From contig CAWDUT010000007.1 in NCBI GenBank assembly GCA_963805525.1, forward strand, positions 930,001 through 994,000: DNA of 64,000 bases, written 5' to 3'. Shown in pieces: positions 7,079-15,723 of this stretch. Source of the DNA: DASQFQ01 sp963805525. GTDB taxonomy: Bacteria; Actinomycetota; Thermoleophilia; Solirubrobacterales; Solirubrobacteraceae. The position numbers were made by a program, and so were the translations under genes. The notes under the pieces are model-generated. The model was given only the letters and a program-made list of their open reading frames with translations. It searched no databases and was not told the DNA's origin. Each line of letters opens with the position of its first letter. Position 1 is the stretch's first letter.

Positions 7079-9474
7079 TGCGCGTCTGCTGGGCCATCGC
7101 CGGCGTCGTCGCGGGGCTCATCGCCGCGGCGCCGGCGCACGCCGCCTCCACCCCGTGGGGCGGCGCGGAGCGGGTCCAGCGAGCGCTGTTCTCCGCCCAG
7201 GAGGGGCTGATCATCGGCACGGACGCGGGCGCCGTGCGCAACGTGCGCCGTGCTCGCGCGGCCTACGGCGGCGTGCTCCGCGCCTCGCTGCGCGACGAGG
7301 CGCCCGAGGCCGACCGCGCGCTCCGCCGCGCCCTCGGCGTCGCCGAGCGAGCCGCCCGCCGCGGCGACGGCCGCGCGCTGGCCGCCGCCCGTGGCGAGGT
7401 CCGCGCCGCGGAGCTCGCCGGCGCCTACGCCGTGACGCTCGCCGCCGCCGGCCGCGGCGACGCCGCCGCCACGCGCTCGTGGCTGCTGCTGCGCGACTTC
7501 CGCACCGCCACGCGCTTCACCCGCCCCGGCGCCGACGCCACCGACGCGGTCGCCCGCCTCGCGCGCGGGAAGCTGGCGCCCGCCGCGGCGCGGCTCGCGA
7601 TCGCCAAGGACCTCCTCGACGCCTACCAGGCGCGCCAGCGCGAGCTGCTCAAGGACGCGGATACCGCGCGCGAGAAGGGCTTCGGCACCGGCGAGGCCGA
7701 GGCCGCCACCCAGGCCGCCGGCTACTGGGCGATCCTCGCCCCGCGCTTCCGGCAGGACCGCGGCGCCGCCGCCGAGCAGGCCACCACGCGCGCGTTCGCG
7801 GAGCTCCGCACCGCCGCAGAGAGCGGCGACCGCCAGTCCGCCTCCGCCGCCCGCGCCGAGATCGACCAGGCCCTCGACGGCTTCACCGCCGCGCCCTTCA
7901 CCGCCGCCGAGTCGGCCCGCCGCGCCCAGCAGCTCCTGCGCTTCGTCGCGCTCGTGCCGGTCGAGTACGGCCGCGGCGTCAAGGACCACCGCGTCACGAA
8001 GGACTTCGAGATCCAGGAGGCGATCGCGTTCGGCACCGCCGCCGACGCTGCCTTCGACGACCTCCGCGACCAGCTCGCCAAGCGCGACCCGGCGCGCACG
8101 GCCGCGATCGGCGTGGAGATCGACCGCCTCTCCGCCGTGGCCACCGACGCCGCGACCAAGAAGACCGGCGTCGCCTCCCACGACGAGGTCGAGAAGCTCG
8201 GCAAGAAGATCGAGACCCAGCTCGGCGACGTCATGCCGGCCAAGTGGCAGAAGCCCACCGACGACTCCGACTACGACCTGATCGCGCTGACGCTGGACCG
8301 CATGGAGGCCGCCGTCGGCGCCGGCCAGCGCCGCCAGGCCGAGCAGGCGCGGCTCGAGGCGTACGCGTTCTTCGAGTTCGGCCCCGAGCGGCGGCTGAAG
8401 TCGATCGACCCGGGCCTCGCGACCGACGTCGAGGGCCTGATCTGGTTCGGCGCCAAGGGCCACGACGGCCTCGCCGAGCTGATCTCCAGGGGCGCCTCCC
8501 GGCGCGATCTGCGCGACACCCGGCTCGCGCTCGACCAGGAGCTCGAGGACGCGCGCGCGACGCTCGGCGACAGCGCGAGCCGCACGACCGTGGTCACCAA
8601 CGCCGCGATCATCGTCTTCCGCGAGGGCCTCGAGGCCGTGCTCATCCTCGCCGCCATCACCGCGTCGTTCGTCGGCATCCGGCGGCGCCTGCGGCGCCCG
8701 GTGCTGGTCGGCGCCGTGCTCGGCCTCCTCGCGAGCGTCTTCACCTGGGTGCTCGCGCAGACGCTGCTCGAGTCGCTGTCGCAGTACGGCGAGAAGCTCG
8801 AGGCGGTGGTGGGGCTGGTCGCCATCGGGGTCCTGCTGCTGATCACCAACTGGTTCTTCCACCGCGTCTACTGGAGCGAGTGGATCGGGCGCTTCCACCG
8901 CCAGCGGCGCAAGCTCCTGGCCAAGGAGAAGGCCGGCTTCTGGTCCGCGCAGGCGCTCGGGCTGCTGGTGCTCGGGCTCACGAGCGTCTACCGCGAGGGC
9001 TTCGAGACCGTGCTCTTCCTGCAGTCGCTCGAGCTCTCAGCCGGCGCGACGGCCGTGATCGAGGGCGCCGCGCTCGGGCTCGCGCTCACGCTCGGCGTGG
9101 CGGTCCTGACCTTCGCGCTCCAGCGCAAGCTGCCCTACAAGAAGATGCTGATCGTCACCGGCCTGCTGATCGCGCTCGTGCTCGTCGTCATGGTCGGTCA
9201 GACCGCACGCACGATGCAGGGCACCGGCTGGCTGCCGATCACGCCGCTCGACTGGGAGATCCCGCCGTCGCTCGGGCTGTGGATGGGCGTCTTCCCGAGC
9301 GTCGAGACGCTGCTGGCGCAGGTCGCGGCGATCGCGTTCGTGATCGGCTCCTACGTCGTCGCCACCGAGGTCAAGGTCAAGCGCCCGCAGCGGCGCGCCG
9401 CGCGCAAGGGCGTCCCGGCGCCACAGCCTGAGCAGGAGCCCGCCGAGGCGCCCGGAGAGCCGGTCGCCGGCTAG
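7078..9474 (+). CDS. FTR1-family high-affinity iron permease with long periplasmic N-domain
   Basis: Membrane iron permease. The 798-residue protein begins with a signal peptide (about 1-23, ending APAHA) and a long helical extracytoplasmic domain (about 24-500), followed by the FTR1 transmembrane core. Both diagnostic REXXE motifs are present: REGLE at about 514-518 (in FREGLEAVLILAAITAS) and REGFE at about 639-643 (in YREGFETVLFLQSLELS); these glutamates bind iron in the family. Seven or so hydrophobic segments follow. GTG 7078 overlaps the upstream TAG by one base (TAGTG). The stop interlocks with that of convergent infC in a CTAG. Ferrous iron with an oxidation step, or ferric iron, is possible; the substrate valence is not shown by sequence. 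Confidence 0.88.
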   Translation: MRVCWAIAGVVAGLIAAAPAHAASTPWGGAERVQRALFSAQEGLIIGTDAGAVRNVRRARAAYGGVLRASLRDEAPEADRALRRALGVAERAARRGDGRALAAARGEVRAAELAGAYAVTLAAAGRGDAAATRSWLLLRDFRTATRFTRPGADATDAVARLARGKLAPAAARLAIAKDLLDAYQARQRELLKDADTAREKGFGTGEAEAATQAAGYWAILAPRFRQDRGAAAEQATTRAFAELRTAAESGDRQSASAARAEIDQALDGFTAAPFTAAESARRAQQLLRFVALVPVEYGRGVKDHRVTKDFEIQEAIAFGTAADAAFDDLRDQLAKRDPARTAAIGVEIDRLSAVATDAATKKTGVASHDEVEKLGKKIETQLGDVMPAKWQKPTDDSDYDLIALTLDRMEAAVGAGQRRQAEQARLEAYAFFEFGPERRLKSIDPGLATDVEGLIWFGAKGHDGLAELISRGASRRDLRDTRLALDQELEDARATLGDSASRTTVVTNAAIIVFREGLEAVLILAAITASFVGIRRRLRRPVLVGAVLGLLASVFTWVLAQTLLESLSQYGEKLEAVVGLVAIGVLLLITNWFFHRVYWSEWIGRFHRQRRKLLAKEKAGFWSAQALGLLVLGLTSVYREGFETVLFLQSLELSAGATAVIEGAALGLALTLGVAVLTFALQRKLPYKKMLIVTGLLIALVLVVMVGQTARTMQGTGWLPITPLDWEIPPSLGLWMGVFPSVETLLAQVAAIAFVIGSYVVATEVKVKRPQRRAARKGVPAPQPEQEPAEAPGEPVAG

Positions 9475-10133
9475 ATCCGGTCCGGCTCGATCTCGGCCGG
9501 ATCGGCCGAACCCGCGGGGCGCTGCTGGATCGGGCGGCGCTCCTCGACCTTCTCTTCTTCTTCCGCGCCGTGGTTGTCCTCGCCCGCGATCTTCGACGGG
9601 GCGAGCATCATCACCATGTTGCGGCCGTCCTGCTGCGGGCGCTGCTCGACCACCGCGAGCTCGCCGAGCTCCTCCGCGAGGCGGTTGAGCAGCTGCTCGC
9701 CGCGCTCCGGGTGGGCCATCTCGCGGCCGCGGAACATGATCGTCACCTTGACCTTGTCGCGCCCGTTGAGGAAGCGGATGACGTGGCCCTTCTTGGTGTC
9801 GTAGTCGTGCTGCGCGATCTTCGGGCGGAACTTGATCTCCCGCACGTTGATCTGCGTCTGGTGCTTGCGCGCGGCTTTCTGCTTCTGGGCCTGCTCGTAC
9901 TTGTACTTCGAGTAGTCGAGCACGCGGCACACCGGAGGCTTGGCCTCGGGCGCGACCTCGACGAGGTCGAGGTCCTTGCTCTGCGCGTAGCGGAGCGCCT
10001 CCTGCGTCTTCATGATCCCGACCTGCGCGCCCGTCTCGTCGATGAGACGCACCTCGGGAACGCGGATGCGCTCGTTGATACGGGTGGTATCGCGTTCCGG
10101 CGGCTGCCGGTCAAACCTGCGAGGGACCGGCAC
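9471..10133 (-). CDS. infC: Translation initiation factor IF-3
   Basis: Binds the 30S subunit, blocks premature 50S joining and monitors start-codon pairing. The 220-residue protein has the IF-3 N-domain (RINERIRVPEVRLIDETGAQ), the lysine-rich linker (YSKYKYEQAQKQKAARKHQ) and the C-domain (INVREIKFRPKIAQHDYDTK, then VTIMFRGREMAHPE). An acidic tail of about 40 residues (AEEEEKVEERR) extends beyond the usual C-terminus, a common actinobacterial feature. The start is taken as GTG 10133. IF-3 genes often use rare start codons for autoregulation; the upstream frame is open, so the true start could be different. It is separated from rpmI-rplT by the iron-uptake pair. Confidence 0.95.
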   Translation of the reverse strand: MPVPRRFDRQPPERDTTRINERIRVPEVRLIDETGAQVGIMKTQEALRYAQSKDLDLVEVAPEAKPPVCRVLDYSKYKYEQAQKQKAARKHQTQINVREIKFRPKIAQHDYDTKKGHVIRFLNGRDKVKVTIMFRGREMAHPERGEQLLNRLAEELGELAVVEQRPQQDGRNMVMMLAPSKIAGEDNHGAEEEEKVEERRPIQQRPAGSADPAEIEPDRI

Positions 10134-10196
10134 TAGGCGATTTCGGTGCGGCGCGGCGTCAAGCTGGGCGCGGCGCTGCTGTGTGGGAACGCTTGA

Positions 10197-11405
10197 TCAA
10201 CGTCGAGAAGTATAGACACCACCCCGCACCCGCTCGCAACCCCGCACACGATCTTTCGCGTCGATCGTGGCGCGATCGCGGCCGCGGCCGCAGTTGGCGT
10301 CGTCGGCGGAGCGGTCGCGGGCCAGCAGCCGGTCGGGGCCGGAGCCGCCGATGAGGCGGTCCACGCCCGCGCCGCCGGAGAGCCGGTCCGCCCCGCTGCC
10401 GCCCCGCATCTCGTCTCGCCCGGCGCCACCGGAGAGCCGGTCCGCCCCGCGGTGGCCGCTGAGCCAGTCGGCCCCAGACCCGCCGACGAGGCGGTCCGCG
10501 CCGGAGCCGCCCTCGAGCAGATCGTCGCCCGACCCGCCCTCGAGGAGGTTGGCGCCGCCGCTGTCCGTCAGCGTGTCGTCCCCCGCGCCGCCACGCAGCA
10601 CGTCGGGCCGCAGCCGGATGCGCGGCGTGTAGTAGTCGTCGCCCTGCGCCGGGTCGCCGCGCAGCGTGTCCTCCCCCGCGCCGCCGTCGAGCCGGTCGGC
10701 GCCGAGCTCGCCACGGAGCGTGTCACGCCCGCCGCGGCCGGAGATGATGTCGTCGCCGGCGCCGCCGAGGAGCGTGTCCGCCCCCGCACCGCCGAGCAGC
10801 CGGTCGGCACCCTTCCCGCCCTCGACGCGCTCGATGCCGCGCAGGGTGTCGCCGTCGCTCGTGCTGCCGGTGGCGAGATCGACGGTCACGGGCTCTCCCC
10901 GGCCGGCGAAGCTGAGCGTGTCCCCGGAGCCGCCCTCGATCCGGTCGGCGCCAGCGCCGCCGAAGAACGTGTCGCTCTCGTCGCCGCCGGTCAGCGTGTC
11001 GGCGCCGTCGCCTCCCTCGAGGCTGGTCCGGACCCCGAGCCCGCCGCCGATGAGCAAGCTGTCGTCACCGTCGCCAAGCTGGGCGGAGAACGCGGGGATC
11101 CCCTCCAGCTGCGACGCCGCGGTGCAGGTCGCGGCGTGGGCGTCGACGGAACGGCAATCGTCACCCGCCGCCACCGGGGCCGCGGGATCGGAGAGCGTCC
11201 ATGCGTCGCCCGCACGGGTGACCGTCAGGCGGTTCGCCTCGCCCGCCGCGGCGAGGTAGACGACGACCGGCACGGCATGACCGGCGTCGTACTTGCCGCA
11301 CGCGACGTCGCTTCCGCAGGAGTCGACCAGCACGACCATCGCCGTCGAGGCGTGCGCCGGCGCGGCGAGCGCCAGGAACAGCCCGGCGACGAGCGCGAGC
11401 CTCAG
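10197..11405 (-). CDS. Secreted RTX (hemolysin-type calcium-binding repeat) protein
   Basis: A 402-residue exported protein of glycine/aspartate-rich nonapeptide repeats (GGxGxDxLxGG), for example GGDGADTLTGG, GGAGDDIISG, GGSGADRLVGG, spanning about residues 135-370. These form calcium-binding beta-rolls outside the cell. The N-terminus LRLALVAGLFLALAAPAHA is a good signal peptide if translation begins at CTG 11405; no ATG, GTG or TTG is available in frame there, and the CTG overlaps the thrS stop as CTGA. Four cysteines in the 40-90 segment and two near the C-terminus could form disulfides. Cargo domain is absent: the protein is nearly all repeats, suggesting an adhesin or surface-layer role. 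It lies between thrS and infC. Confidence 0.8.
   Translation of the reverse strand: MRLALVAGLFLALAAPAHASTAMVVLVDSCGSDVACGKYDAGHAVPVVVYLAAAGEANRLTVTRAGDAWTLSDPAAPVAAGDDCRSVDAHAATCTAASQLEGIPAFSAQLGDGDDSLLIGGGLGVRTSLEGGDGADTLTGGDESDTFFGGAGADRIEGGSGDTLSFAGRGEPVTVDLATGSTSDGDTLRGIERVEGGKGADRLLGGAGADTLLGGAGDDIISGRGGRDTLRGELGADRLDGGAGEDTLRGDPAQGDDYYTPRIRLRPDVLRGGAGDDTLTDSGGANLLEGGSGDDLLEGGSGADRLVGGSGADWLSGHRGADRLSGGAGRDEMRGGSGADRLSGGAGVDRLIGGSGPDRLLARDRSADDANCGRGRDRATIDAKDRVRGCERVRGGVYTSRR
10209..10239 (-). promoter_or_regulatory. Candidate infC promoter
   Basis: Minus strand: TTGCGA (10239-10234), 19-base spacer, TATACT (10214-10209). It lies inside the 3' end of the RTX gene and about 75 bases before the infC start. 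The spacer is long, so this is tentative, but the -10 equals that of rpmI. Confidence 0.4.
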
Positions 11406-13312
11406 CTGCCGACCTCGCCCGCGATCCGCGCCACGGCCTCGTCGAGCGAGACCGTGCCGAGGTCGCCCTCGCCGTGGCGCCGCAGCGCGGCCGCGCGGTC
11501 GTCGGCCTCGCGGTCGCCGACCACGAGCATGTAGGGCACCTTCTGCAGCTCGGCCTCGCGGATCTTGCGCCCGACCGACTCGGTGCGGTCGTCGACGTCC
11601 ACGCGCAGGCCGGCGGCGCGCAGCACGCTCGCGACCTCCTCCGCGTAGCCGTTGTGGCGGTCGGCCAGCGGCAGCACCGCGGCCTGCACCGGCGCGAGCC
11701 ACAGCGGCAGGTCGCCGCCGGTGTGCTCGAGCAGGATCCCGATGAAGCGCTCGAACGAGCCGACCAGCGCCCGGTGGAGCATCGCCGGGCGGTGCTCGGC
11801 GTTGTCGGCGCCGGTGTAGGTCAGCTCGAAGCGCTCGGGGAAGTTGTAGTCCAGCTGCACGGTGCCGAGCTGCCACGAGCGGTTCAGCGAGTCGCGCATG
11901 TGGAGGTCGATCTTGGGCCCGTAGAACGCGCCGTCGCCCTCGTGGATCGTGTACTCGTAGCCGCCGCGCTTGAGCGCCGCCTCGAGCGCCGCCTCCGAGT
12001 GGTCCCACATCTCGTCGGTGCCGATCCGGTTCTCGGGCCGGGTCGAGAGCTCGATCCGCATGTCGAAGCCGAACATGTCGTACCAGGCGAACCCGAACGC
12101 GAGGCAGTCGAGCACCTCGTCCTCGATCTGCTCCTCGGTGCAGAAGATGTGCGCGTCGTCCTGGATGAAGTGGCGCACGCGCAGCAGGCCGTGCAGCGTG
12201 CCGCTGGGCTCGTTGCGGTGCAGGTGGCCCGGCTCGGCGTAGCGGATCGGCAGCTCGCGGTAGGAGTGCTTGCCCATCGCGTAGAACGCGCAGTGCCCCG
12301 GGCAGTTCATGGGCTTGAGGGCCATCGGATGGTCCTCGGCCTGCGTGACGAACATGTTCTCGCGGTACTTGGCCCAGTGGCCGGAGATCTCCCACAGCTT
12401 GCGGTCGTAGAGCAGCGGGGTCTTGATCTCCTCGTAGCCGCGCGCGAGCGACATCTCGCGCGAGCGCGCGACGAGCGCGTTGTAGATCGCGGTGCCGGCG
12501 TCGGTCCAGAACGCGCTGCCGGGGGCCAGCTCGGAGAAGTGGAACAGCCCGAGCTCGCGGCCGAGCTTGCGGTGGTCGTTCTGGCGCGCCTGCTCGAGGC
12601 GCTCGAGGTGGGCCTCGAGATCGGCCTTCGAATGGAAGGCCGTCCCGTAGACGCGGGTGAGCATCGTGTTGTCGGAGTTGCCGCGCCAGTACGCGCCCGC
12701 GACGGAGAGCAGCTTGAACGCCTTGATGCGGTCAGTGGCCGGTGCGTGCGGGCCGCGGCAGAGGTCGGTGAACGGACCGTTGGTGTAGAGCGAGACGGAG
12801 TCGACGCCGTTGTTGGCGACGAGGTCGTCGATCAGCTCGACCTTGTAGTCCTGCCCCTCCCCGACGAAGCGCTCGCGCGCCGCGGCGGGGCTGACGTCCT
12901 CGCGCTCGAACGGCTCGGCCGCCTTGATGTGCTCGCGCATCTTCGTCTCGAGCGTCTCGAAGTCGGCGTCGGAGACCGTCACGCCCTCGGGGAACTCGAA
13001 GTCGTAGTAGAAGCCGTCCTCGATCGGCGGCCCGATCGAGATCTTGGTGCCGGGATAGAGGTCGAGCACCGCGGCGGCCAGCACGTGCGCGGTGTCGTGG
13101 CGGATCAGGTCGAGCGACTCGTCGTCGCGCTTGGTGACGATCGCCACCTCGTCGCCGTCCGCCAGCGGCCGCGCGAGGTCGCGCACCTCGCCGCCGACCT
13201 TGACCGCGAGCGCCGCCCGCGCCAGCCCAGGGCCGATCGCGGCCGCCAGATCGGCGCCGCTCGCGCCATCCGGGAGTTCCTTCTGCGAGCCGTCGGGAAG
13301 GATCACGTTCAT
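11402..13312 (-). CDS. thrS: Threonyl-tRNA synthetase
   Basis: Class II synthetase charging tRNA-Thr. I start at ATG 13312 (MNVILPDGSQKELPDGASG), giving 636 residues, the normal size. Domains: TGS (1-60), the N2 editing domain (about 65-230, with HDTAHVLAAAVLDLYPG and the CRGPHAP metal-like site), catalytic core (240-520) with motif 2 RNEPSGTLHGLLRVRHF, zinc-binding MNCPGHCAFY cysteine, and RPAMLHRALVGSFERF histidine, and C-terminal anticodon-binding domain (540-636). Its ATG overlaps the start codon of the divergent DUF1445 gene (CATG palindrome), so each promoter must lie inside the neighbour. Confidence 0.97.
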   Translation of the reverse strand: MNVILPDGSQKELPDGASGADLAAAIGPGLARAALAVKVGGEVRDLARPLADGDEVAIVTKRDDESLDLIRHDTAHVLAAAVLDLYPGTKISIGPPIEDGFYYDFEFPEGVTVSDADFETLETKMREHIKAAEPFEREDVSPAAARERFVGEGQDYKVELIDDLVANNGVDSVSLYTNGPFTDLCRGPHAPATDRIKAFKLLSVAGAYWRGNSDNTMLTRVYGTAFHSKADLEAHLERLEQARQNDHRKLGRELGLFHFSELAPGSAFWTDAGTAIYNALVARSREMSLARGYEEIKTPLLYDRKLWEISGHWAKYRENMFVTQAEDHPMALKPMNCPGHCAFYAMGKHSYRELPIRYAEPGHLHRNEPSGTLHGLLRVRHFIQDDAHIFCTEEQIEDEVLDCLAFGFAWYDMFGFDMRIELSTRPENRIGTDEMWDHSEAALEAALKRGGYEYTIHEGDGAFYGPKIDLHMRDSLNRSWQLGTVQLDYNFPERFELTYTGADNAEHRPAMLHRALVGSFERFIGILLEHTGGDLPLWLAPVQAAVLPLADRHNGYAEEVASVLRAAGLRVDVDDRTESVGRKIREAELQKVPYMLVVGDREADDRAAALRRHGEGDLGTVSLDEAVARIAGEVGS

Positions 13313-14099
13313 GGAGCGGCTGATGCTAGACGCCGCGGGGCTGCGAGCGGCGGCCCGCGCGGGCGACCACACCGGGCCGACGGCGGGCCTCGCCCCCGGC
13401 TATACACAGGCCAACCTCGTCGCGCTGCCGGAGGCCGACGCGTTCGACTTCCTGCGCTTCTGCGTCGCCAACCCCAAGCCGTGCCCGGTGCTCGACGTCT
13501 CCGACCCCGGCTCGCCCGAGCCCGCGCGGATCGCGCCCGGCGCCGACCTGCGCACCGACGTCCCGCGCTACCGGATCTTCCGCGACGGCGAGATCGCCGA
13601 CGAGCCGACCGACGCGAGCGAGCACTGGCGCGACGACCTCGTCGCCTTCCTGATCGGCTGCTCGTTCACCTTCGAGCGCGCGCTCGAGGCCGAAGGGCTC
13701 CCGATCCGCCACGTCGAGCAGGGCGTCAACGTCCCGATGTACCGGACGAGCCGGGCGTGCGAGCCGGCCGGCCGCTTCTCCGGCCCGCTGGTCGTCTCTA
13801 TGCGCCCGATGACGCCCGAGCAGGCGATCCGCGCGACCCAGATCACCTCGCGCTACGGCCCGGTCCACGGCGGCCCGGTCCACATCGGCTCGCCCGGGGC
13901 CCTCGGGATCGAGGACATCGGCGCGCCCGACTACGGCGACGCGGTGCAGATCCGCGACGGTGAGCTGCCGGTGTTCTGGGCCTGCGGCGTGACGCCGCAG
14001 GCGGTCGCCGTCGCCTCGAAGCCCGAGTTGATGATCACCCACGCCCCGGGCCACATGTTCGTCACCGACCTGCGCGACGAGACGATGGCGACGCTCTAA
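13311..14099 (+). CDS. DUF1445 / YcsI-family putative hydro-lyase (D-glutamate cyclase-like)
   Basis: A 262-residue cytosolic enzyme of the DUF1445 family, characterised elsewhere as D-glutamate cyclase or annotated as putative hydro-lyase. Family signatures are clear: TGPTAGLAPGYTQANLV near the N-terminus, PRYRIFRDGE, the DLVAFLIGCSFTFERAL stretch, a NVPMYRTSRAC motif and the C-terminal WACGVTPQAV and ITHAPGHMFVTD. Start ATG 13311 has AAGGA upstream; ATG 13323 is an alternative. It is transcribed toward the peptidase S51-acetamidase-cyclase-MFS operon and their stop codons interlock (CTAA), which suggests shared pathway rather than chance. Confidence 0.85.
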   Translation: MERLMLDAAGLRAAARAGDHTGPTAGLAPGYTQANLVALPEADAFDFLRFCVANPKPCPVLDVSDPGSPEPARIAPGADLRTDVPRYRIFRDGEIADEPTDASEHWRDDLVAFLIGCSFTFERALEAEGLPIRHVEQGVNVPMYRTSRACEPAGRFSGPLVVSMRPMTPEQAIRATQITSRYGPVHGGPVHIGSPGALGIEDIGAPDYGDAVQIRDGELPVFWACGVTPQAVAVASKPELMITHAPGHMFVTDLRDETMATL

Positions 14100-14779
14100 A
14101 GCAGCCGCGCGGCGAGCGCCGTCTCGCCGTCGCGCTCGACCCGGTAGGCCGTCGACCCCTCCTCGGTGGTCACGACCTCGCGCAGCTCCGTCCCCTCGAA
14201 CACCAGCGCCGCCGCGTCGTCGGCCGCGTAGCCCGGCGCCAGCGTCCCCTCCGCCACCAGCCGCGTGTAGAGCGGCCGCCGCTGCTCCTCGCCGTCGAAG
14301 TGCGGGCAGCAGCTCCCCGGCAGCAGGCCCAGCCCGTCCGGCAGCGCCGCCAGCTGCGTCAGGTCGAACGAGTCGGTCGTCGAGCCCTCGAACCAGCAGT
14401 TCATGCCCGCGCTCACCCCGCACAGCACCACCCCGGCCTCCCACGCCTCGCGCAGCACCAGATCCAACCCGTGCATGCGCCACACCGCCAGCAGCGAGGC
14501 GGTGTTCCCGCCGCCGACCCAGATGACGTCCTGGGACAGCACGAAGCCGCGCAGGTCGGCGACCGTGCGCTCGAACAGCCCGAGGTCGGACGGCACGCAG
14601 TCGTGGTGGCCGGAGAACGCGCGGAAGAAGTTCGCGACGTAGTCCGGCGAGTCGCCGCTCGCAGTCGGCACGAAGCACACCCGCGGCCGAGCGCTCCGCG
14701 CCAGCGACAGCACGAAGTCGTTCAACCGCGGGTCGTAGTCCTCGGGGCGGAGCGACGCCCCGCCCATCGCGACGATCAC
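14096..14779 (-). CDS. Peptidase S51 family (peptidase E/cyanophycinase-like)
   Basis: A 227-residue serine peptidase-like protein. Start GTG 14779 (VIVAMGGASL) overlaps the acetamidase stop as GTGA and matches the MIVALGG start of relatives. The nucleophile motif is GVSAGMNCWFE (GxSAG, Ser at about residue 109), preceded by the VGGGNTASLLAVW turn, and a late CPHFDGEEQRR stretch supplies the acid/His region. Peptidase E cleaves Asp-X dipeptides and cyanophycinase cleaves beta-Asp-Arg bonds; the exact substrate here is unknown. Last gene of the MFS-cyclase-acetamidase operon. Confidence 0.85.
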   Translation of the reverse strand: MIVAMGGASLRPEDYDPRLNDFVLSLARSARPRVCFVPTASGDSPDYVANFFRAFSGHHDCVPSDLGLFERTVADLRGFVLSQDVIWVGGGNTASLLAVWRMHGLDLVLREAWEAGVVLCGVSAGMNCWFEGSTTDSFDLTQLAALPDGLGLLPGSCCPHFDGEEQRRPLYTRLVAEGTLAPGYAADDAAALVFEGTELREVVTTEEGSTAYRVERDGETALAARLL

Positions 14780-15714
14780 GCGCCCGTGAATACCGCCTCG
14801 GGCAGCAGCGCGCTGACGATCCACTCGCCCGCGTCCACGACCTCGGAGATCTTCAGGTCCACGCACAGCGAGCACAGCAGGTAGGCGTCCTCGCGCGACA
14901 GCGAGGAGACGTCGGTGATGTGGTCGATCATCGCCCGCACCGCGTTCTGGGCGTTGACGAACAGGTCCGGGCCGACGCCGGTGGTGCCGTACCAGCCGCC
15001 GTGGTCGACCTTCGAGGTCAGCGAGCCCGGGGCCGTGCGGAACTGCGGCGACGGCAGCTCGCGCTTCTTGTCGAGGGAGAGGCGCAGCGTGGCGTACATC
15101 GGCGCCTCGAGGCCGGTGACGCAGACCTCCCCGTCGCCCTGGCAGCCGTGGGCGTCGCCGGTGGAGAACATCCCGCCCTCGACCTCGACCGGCAGGAACA
15201 GCGTCGTGCCGGCCACGAGCTGGCGCGTGTCCATGTTCCCGCCGAACCGGCCGGGCGGCATGATCGGCGTCGCCGAGGCGTCGGCCGGGCAGACGCCCAT
15301 CGTCCCCATGAACGGCGTGAGCGGGATCGCGACCTCGTCGCCGAAGCGCGCGTAGTCGCCCGCCGAGATGTCGAAGATCTTCAGGTAGGCGTCCGGGAAG
15401 TCGTCTGCGAGCAGCCCGAGCCCGGGCAGGATCGCCGTCCAGCCCCAGCCGCGCGTGCGCAGGTCGAGGATCTCGACGACGAGCGTGTGGCCGGGCTTGG
15501 CGCCCTCGACCGCGATCGGCCCGGCGAGCGGATACACGCGGTCCCAGTTGAGGCCGTCGATCACGCTCGAGTCGGAGCCGGGCCCGATCTGGTTGTCGCT
15601 CACGTCCCGTGTGTTGATGACCACGGTGTCGCCGTCGGCGATGGTGATGACCGGCTCCTGGCCGGCGTCCCAGGTGAAGTGCACCCGGTCCTCGGGGAAG
15701 TAGTGGGTCGCCAT
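14776..15714 (-). CDS. Acetamidase/formamidase family amidohydrolase
   Basis: A 312-residue amidase of the FmdA/AmdA family, which hydrolyses short amides to ammonia plus the acid. Diagnostic stretches: TRDVSDNQIGPGSDSS, PGHTLVVEILDLRTRGWGW, the PIMPPGRFGGNMDTRQL block and the FSTGDAHGCQGDGEVC metal-site segment. It lies 9 bases after the cyclase stop and overlaps the S51 peptidase. Placement with a transporter, a formamidase-like cyclase and a peptidase suggests degradation of an amide-bearing substrate as a nitrogen source. Confidence 0.88.
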   Translation of the reverse strand: MATHYFPEDRVHFTWDAGQEPVITIADGDTVVINTRDVSDNQIGPGSDSSVIDGLNWDRVYPLAGPIAVEGAKPGHTLVVEILDLRTRGWGWTAILPGLGLLADDFPDAYLKIFDISAGDYARFGDEVAIPLTPFMGTMGVCPADASATPIMPPGRFGGNMDTRQLVAGTTLFLPVEVEGGMFSTGDAHGCQGDGEVCVTGLEAPMYATLRLSLDKKRELPSPQFRTAPGSLTSKVDHGGWYGTTGVGPDLFVNAQNAVRAMIDHITDVSSLSREDAYLLCSLCVDLKISEVVDAGEWIVSALLPEAVFTGA

Positions 15715-15723
15715 GCGGCGACG

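Noticed and set aside
6838..9474. 686-residue minus-strand frame opposite the FTR1 gene
   Set aside because: Charged low-complexity translation with no motif, while the plus-strand frame has signal peptide and two REXXE motifs.
10267..11260. Possible CRISPR-like or tandem DNA repeat array
   Set aside because: The repeats are imperfect and in phase with codons of the RTX nonapeptide repeats; no constant repeat with variable spacers.
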